From Okapia johnstoni (lineage: Eukaryota > Chordata > Mammalia > Artiodactyla > Giraffidae): a DNA stretch of 64,000 bases. The translations under genes and the position numbers were made by a program. Position 1 is the stretch's first letter, and each line of letters begins with the position of its first letter. The DNA is taken from assembly GCA_024291935.2 (NCBI GenBank), contig CM044314.1:23224001-23288000 (forward strand), read 5' to 3'. The notes under the pieces are model-generated. The model was not told where the DNA came from. It was given only the letters and a program-made list of their open reading frames with translations, and did no database searches. Positions 58,826 through 64,000 of the stretch are shown here, in pieces.

Positions 58826-59146
58826 GGGGAAGATGTCAAATTCAGAAAGACATGCTGCAAAGTGTGTGATGTGTCCCACTCATCATCACGGTCATTCTAT
58901 TTAATGATACCAGGGACACTGACTCTCAAGAGTTATCTTTATTATATTTCTTTTCACATGTCTGTTGTCCATCAGTCCACTTATTATGAATGCCCAGGGC
59001 AGGGACTGGCCGCCATCTTCTCAGCTAGAGCCCGAATGCTCACAACAGGGGCTCAGTGGTAAGACTCTTTCTGGGGAAAAGAACGTTTAAGCTGTGCTCT
59101 GAGCAATGAGAAGAAAATTAGTGGAGAAAGAAAAGAAAAGAAATTG
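58826..59146. other. Single-copy intron 3 sequence
   Basis: No exon recognised. A-rich run at 59128-59142 just before the CHR SINE. Confidence 0.4.
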
Positions 59147-59330
59147 GGGACTTCCTTGGTGGTCCAGTGGTTAAGAATCTGCCTTCCAATGCAGGGGATA
59201 CTGGTTCGATCCCTGGTCGAGTTACTAAAATCCCATACGCTGCAGGACCACTGCCTGCACACCACCACTAGAGAGAAGTCTGCTTGCCTCTACTAAGACC
59301 CAACACTGCCAAATGTTAATTTAAACAGCA
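59147..59330 (+). repeat. CHR-type SINE
   Basis: Sense copy: GGGACTTCCTTGGTGGTCCA head, then CACTAGAGAGAAGTCTGCTT and ACTAAGACCCAACACTGCCA near the 3' end. Confidence 0.85.
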
Positions 59331-59688
59331 TATTGTTTTTTGAAAAATAAAAGAAAGTGGTCCTGGGCAGGAGAAAGTGTCAGTACAGAGTCTTAGGGGT
59401 CAACATTGTGACCTGTGACTTGGCCAGGAGCAAAGCAAGAGTGACAGGGAGGTCATCAGGCAGGGAGGTCATCAGGCCAGATCGGAAGTCCCTCCCGATC
59501 CTAAGGGATGGGCCAGGGAATGGATTGTCCACTCAAGGACACTTTGAGAGTAAAAAGGGTCCAATGACAAGATGGAAAGGGGAACAGCAGAGGATAACAG
59601 GACTGTCTCAGCCAGGTGGTCATCCTTTTTTGCACTAACTGTAGGATTTGCCAAATGATCCTTAAATTGACTGATTAGATTTAGCTGA
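59331..59688. other. Single-copy intron 3 sequence with a short tandem repeat
   Basis: AGGGAGGTCATCAGGC occurs twice in a row at 59446-59477. No exon recognised. Confidence 0.45.
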
Positions 59689-59914
59689 GGCTTCTCAGGG
59701 GGCACTAGTGGTAAAGAACCCACCTGTGAATGCAGGAGACATAAGAGACTCGAGTTTGATCCTGAATTTGATCAGATCCCCTGGAGGAGGCGATGGCAAC
59801 CCACTCCAGTATTCTTACCTGGAGAATCCCATGGACAGAGGAGCCTGGCAGCTACAGTCCACAGGGTCAAAAAGTGTCGGACACAACTGAAGCGACTTAG
59901 CATGCACACACGCC
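59689..59914 (+). repeat. Bov-tA SINE
   Basis: Sense copy of the GCACTAGTGGTAAAG head subtype, ending AACTGAAGCGACTTAGCATG. Confidence 0.93.
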
Positions 59915-61649
59915 CGAGATGGTGAAAAGGCAGGCCTGACCATCAGAGACCTGACCTCCTCTATCAGGAGGGAGGAAACGTCACAGTGGGACGAGTGCTG
60001 GGTAACTGTACCCAGAGCCGCGGGGCGAGAACGGTGGAAGGAAAGGCGTGGGTTGCAGGTGCTGACTGCAGGTCTAATTTTTGGAAATGCCTGGTGAATG
60101 CCAGGCCAGCATTGCCACGGGGCTGGGAGGTGGAGGGGATTGAAATAGAGATCCCAGGAGAGTGGTGGTTTGAGGTGCTGCCAGGCCAAGTCTCCAGGGC
60201 CAAACCAGTGGGGCTGTCAGATCTGGGGGACTTGTGAGTTCCTGAGGGAGACCCTGACCTCTGGGCTTGCCCCCTCCCTGAGTATAAAGAGAGAGAGATG
60301 AGGCTTCTGTGGGGAGAGAGATGGCAGAGAGTCAGGTCTTGGGCCAGGCACAGTAGTTTGCAGAAGTCAAGAGCGAATGTGGTCTATGTGGTAGCTGGGT
60401 CGGGCGGGCAGGGGCAGGAAGGTGAAAACTGAGGCCAAGAGGAAGCCCAGGGGAGCTGAAGTCCAAGGGTCTGAGAGGCACCTGTGCTGGGGAGCGTGTG
60501 AGGAGGGCGAGAGTTGTGGCCTGTGGGCTTCCCCAGCCCTGAGGTCATAGAGCGCTGCAGCTCCTGCACTTGGGGTGGGCCTCAGCACCCTGCGCTGGCC
60601 TGTGGCTGTTGCACGTGATGGGTGGGACTCCGCCTGCTCCTTTCCCATGGCAGCTTTTTAATATGTCAAAAATCATCTCGGGGACCCCGGGGCCCTGTAC
60701 GCCAAAGAAGAGAGTGCAGAGGCCTCTGAGCAGGTACCAAATAGTGGTGCCATTTGCCCTTCTCAGGCCCTCCACAATCATCTTCCTAGCCAGCCTGGTG
60801 GAACAACTGAGTCCTCTAATGTGCTCTGCATCTGAAATCCAGGTGCCCCAGACCTTCCTTCTTCATACCTTTCAAGGAGAAATATGCCCTTTGATCTGTG
60901 AGTCGTCCCTTCCTCGTTAGCCATTTTCCAGAAGGAGTGTCACCCTCTCATCATTTCCTCCCTTCCATTGCCCACTGTATTGATTTTCATTATAGCCCCA
61001 GGCCCCTCACACCCTCACCTGCCTTACACACATGGGTGCACAAATTATGCATACACACACACACACACACATTCACTTATTCATGCCTCTTATGTTTCGG
61101 GGCCCTGTGGGAAGCCCTTTACAGGTAAAGAAATGAGCAACATGTATAGATGGTCTGGTGAGGGTGTACCCCATTCTGTACACAGCTGGATACTGGAAGA
61201 TTTGTGACAATGCCTTTCTAAGGGAAAAGGTTGTGTCCACCCAGAATCAGAAGTCTGCAAAACCATGTGGTCCTTGTCCAGGATGGACCTGGCTTGGGGA
61301 CACCAGATAACATATTACCTGCCACCCCTGAATCTTTGAACAATACCTTTCACTAATGCCCTCTACCCTCCCCTGCCCCCGTCCCACCAGGTGGACTGGG
61401 AGGCAGGTGGATGCCTGTCTTTGGAAAGAGCTATGAGGTATCTTTTTCAGTGTCAGTACAATTCAGTATAAGGTAGCCAGGGGAAAAAAAAATGTATTCA
61501 GAATGTGACACATTTTTCGGAGATGTTGAGATAGCTTGTAAGAATATAGACTTGTATTCCCTATGAGCAAGGAACACGTGTAAGCGAGGAGAAAGGATGA
61601 AGAATGAGGTTCCACAGGATGGATACAAAGTCCAGAGCAGATGATGTAA
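59915..61649. other. Intron 3 single-copy sequence with a (CA)n tract
   Basis: 60000-60780 is GC-rich with open frames on both strands lacking protein resemblance. A (CA)n run lies at 61049-61070. No SYK exon found. Confidence 0.45.
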
Positions 61650-61831
61650 GCAGTGGTTCTCAACCTTCTGTTTGTGTGCAAATCACCTGTAGGCTGGTTA
61701 AAGCACAGATTGCTGGGTCAAACCACAACCCCTCACCCAGTTTTTAACTCACTAAGTTTGGGTTATGACTCAGAAATTTGGATTTCTGACAAGTTCCCAA
61801 GTGATGCCGGTCTGGGGACCACATCTGAGCC
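61650..61831. mobile_element. MER5-type hAT (Charlie) element
   Basis: GCAGTGGTTCTCAACCTTCT, AAAGCACAGATTGCTGGGTC, GGATTTCTGACAAGTTCCCA and TCTGGGGACCACATCTGAG match the MER5 layout almost end to end. Confidence 0.78.
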
Positions 61832-62189
61832 TGTTCAAGATGTCCAATGCCTACCTAAGCAAAACTAAGTATAGTGATAATTTGAGATGTTCCAAGTTCA
61901 TTAGAGGATCTTTAAGTATATGTGCAGTAAGGAATGTTTCTGTTTTATTTGACTGATTGAGACATAGTTAACCTTGAAACTGCTTCTGTTTGTAGAAACT
62001 TAAGTTCAGACAAGCACAACCATTTAATAGCTCTGTGATTTAGACAGCCTAATTAATCTCTTCGATCTCAGTTTACTGAATGATAAAAAGGGAAAACTAG
62101 CGTACTATCTGACTTGTTAATCGAGATGAACAAGGTAATGTGTTAAAAGCTCAACTAATGGTTGTCCTATAGCTGTGCTTCCTGTAACT

Positions 62190-62800
62190 ATGAATCTTTT
62201 TCTTTCATCAGTTCTGGAAAATACTCGTCTATTTTTTTTCAAATATTACTATCCTTCTTCCTTATCATTTCTTCCTTCATAGGTTGCTATTAAATATATT
62301 TTAGACCTTACTCCATTCTCTATTTTTTCTTCTTTTCTGTTGCCTTTTCTCTATGTGCTGCACTATTTAATGTTCTTGGATTGTCTTTTGGTTCATTAAT
62401 TTTCACTTCATCTATATCTAATCTACTTTAAACTCATCCACTGTTTTTTTCCATCAGTTATATTTTTAAAAAATTTCTAGCAGTCCTGTTTGTTCTGGTT
62501 GTTTCTCAAATAGTCCTGTACATTTTTGAGAGCATCTTATTGCTGGCTAGTTTTTGTGAGTCTCTTATTTGTTTTCTTGAACATTTCGTGTATAATTAGC
62601 TTATATTCTGAATCTAATCATTTCAATACAGAAAGTCCTTAGTGTATAAATCGATATCTCTCCTCTCTTTCTCTTCCTGCCTTCTTTCTCATAACTCCTG
62701 TTTCCTTTGGTTTGGGGTGATCTTTCGAGCTTGTATTTGATTGATATTCCTCTGTAGGACTCCTGAGTGTTCTGTGCCAGGGACACTGTCCTCGGGCGTT
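62190..62800. repeat. Probable old LINE fragment, T-rich
   Basis: Text such as TTCTGGAAAATACTCGTCTA and TCAAATATTACTATCCTTCT, and later long T-rich runs, resembles an old mammalian LINE 3' region. Strongly diverged. Confidence 0.45.
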
Positions 62801-63618
62801 GAAGAGGTTTTCTTCTTTATGGTCCTTGCTTTGTTGTGGGAATCCAGGTTCAGATACTCACCTTGCTGCCGACCCCAAGAATGGGATGTTCTCCCTGTGT
62901 CCACGCCAGTACTGATATTGGTATTTGTCATTAGGTGAAACACACTTTTTTTTCTTATTTGTCACTCACTTTTCCCTGCTCAAGTTATAGCTCACTTTTT
63001 TCTTATATACCTACATTTCAAAACCAATCTGTGGGTTTAGGAAAAAACCTTACTTTTGTTCATTGATGAATGAGACTGCATGACCCTCATATGCCCACAG
63101 TAAAAGCTGAGTTCTTTGAGTGCTCTCATGTGCTGCCATCAGGGATCAAAGTATGCCATTTCTTTCAACACGTGTGGCTCTGCAGCTATAAGTCAGCATA
63201 AAGAGTCATGGTCTGTCTGAAGTGAAAAGTTTAAAGGAGGTTGTGGACTGATGTGAGTATCTCTTCATTGGTCTAATCAAGGTCCCCACGAAGCTGGAGG
63301 AGAAGCAGTATGACCTAGCAGTATGACGTCATGAATTAGAGCAGAGGGAGATGGAGGGGAATTTGTGATAAAACATTTTAAAAGGCAGATGTGTGAAAGA
63401 AGAGCTTGGCATGGCCCCACATTTGGACCTGTGTTCTGTACTGATCCTGCTTTCACTGCATGTGTGGAAGTCTCACATGCCTAAATTTTGCTGAAGTGCA
63501 AGACAGAAGCAACCCAGAAGTTGCATTTTCTTTTCCGTTCTGTGGATCGTCAAGGCTGGTACCTCTCCTGAGTCCAAGGATGTTCTTGGCATTATGCTGG
63601 CAAGCACACTACTGAGCA
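62801..63618. other. Single-copy intron 3 sequence
   Basis: No exon or repeat recognised. Confidence 0.4.
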
Positions 63619-63831
63619 GGCTTCCCAGGTGGTGCAGTAGTAAAGAATCCATCTGCCCAATGCAGGAGATGCAGGAGACATGGGTGCAGTCCCTGGGTCA
63701 AGGAAATCCCCTGGAGTAGGAAATGACAATCCACTCCAGTATTTTTATCTGGAAAATCCCATAGACAGAGGAGCCTGGCTGGCTACAGTCCATGGGGGTG
63801 CAAAAAGTTGGATGCAACTGAGCACACATAC
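63619..63831 (+). repeat. Bov-tA SINE
   Basis: Sense copy with the GTGGTGCAGTAGTAAAG head, ending GGATGCAACTGAGCACACAT. Confidence 0.92.
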
Positions 63832-64000
63832 TCCTGGGTATGCCACTCCCGTATCTTCTCCCCCGCTCCCAGTTCCTCTCTTAAGAAGCCACTGTCGGGC
63901 CCCATGCTGCAGTATCTGCCCACCTGATATAGCATCAGCTCTGGAAGGGAGCCCCCGCTATGTCTCTCTGTACCTCCCATCCGGGCCGTAGACATACAGC

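Overview
This window is ruminant (bovid) genomic DNA. The organism call rests on the interspersed repeats: about 29 full or partial tRNA-Glu-derived Bov-tA SINEs in both orientations, several 3' ends of the BovB (RTE) LINE ending in repeated CTGAA units, three CHR-type SINEs shared across cetartiodactyls, and artiodactyl L1 3' ends. I cannot tell cattle from sheep, goat or another bovid by reading.

The only protein-coding gene I can support is SYK (spleen tyrosine kinase), on the + strand and incomplete in the window. A GC-rich, CpG-dense block at about 3,640-4,480 is the promoter and holds a non-coding first exon that ends with a CAG/GTAGGT splice donor at 4057/4058. Intron 1 is about 45 kb (4,058-49,010). 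Exon 2 (49,011-49,439) carries the start codon at 49,038 and the whole N-terminal SH2 domain. Intron 2 is 2.3 kb. Exon 3 (51,722-51,882) encodes the rest of interdomain A and the start of the C-terminal SH2 domain. Intron 3 runs off the end of the window. The remaining exons (rest of SH2-C, interdomain B, kinase domain) lie beyond position 64,000.

Region by region: 1-3,600 is 5' flank with three Bov-tA copies, an old L1 fragment and a CHR SINE. 3,600-4,500 is the CpG-island promoter and exon 1. 4,500-12,000 is mostly single-copy intron 1, including a cluster of PU.1-like motifs near 10,900. 12,000-17,000 is repeat-rich (MLT1 LTR, L1 3' end, a long TG tract, a candidate LTR and a BovB end). 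24,600-25,270 holds diverged local duplications. 25,900-29,870 is a long L1-derived block interrupted by a CHR SINE and an internally deleted Tigger1. 31,340-32,310 holds four Bov-tA copies in one orientation, one inside another. 36,300-39,620 has a Tigger-type transposon split by a SINE, and a BovB end. 43,700-44,390 is a candidate solitary LTR. 45,700-49,010 is comparatively repeat-poor before exon 2. 52,000-64,000 is intron 3 with SINEs, an MLT1 LTR split by an L1 fragment, and a perfect 44-bp tandem duplication.

I found no RNA gene, CRISPR array, second protein-coding gene or novel system. The points most worth following are the shorter SYK N-terminus than in human, the ETS-motif cluster at the promoter, the nested transposon histories and a few local duplications. 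All repeat names come from recognising family consensus text by eye, not from a database search.
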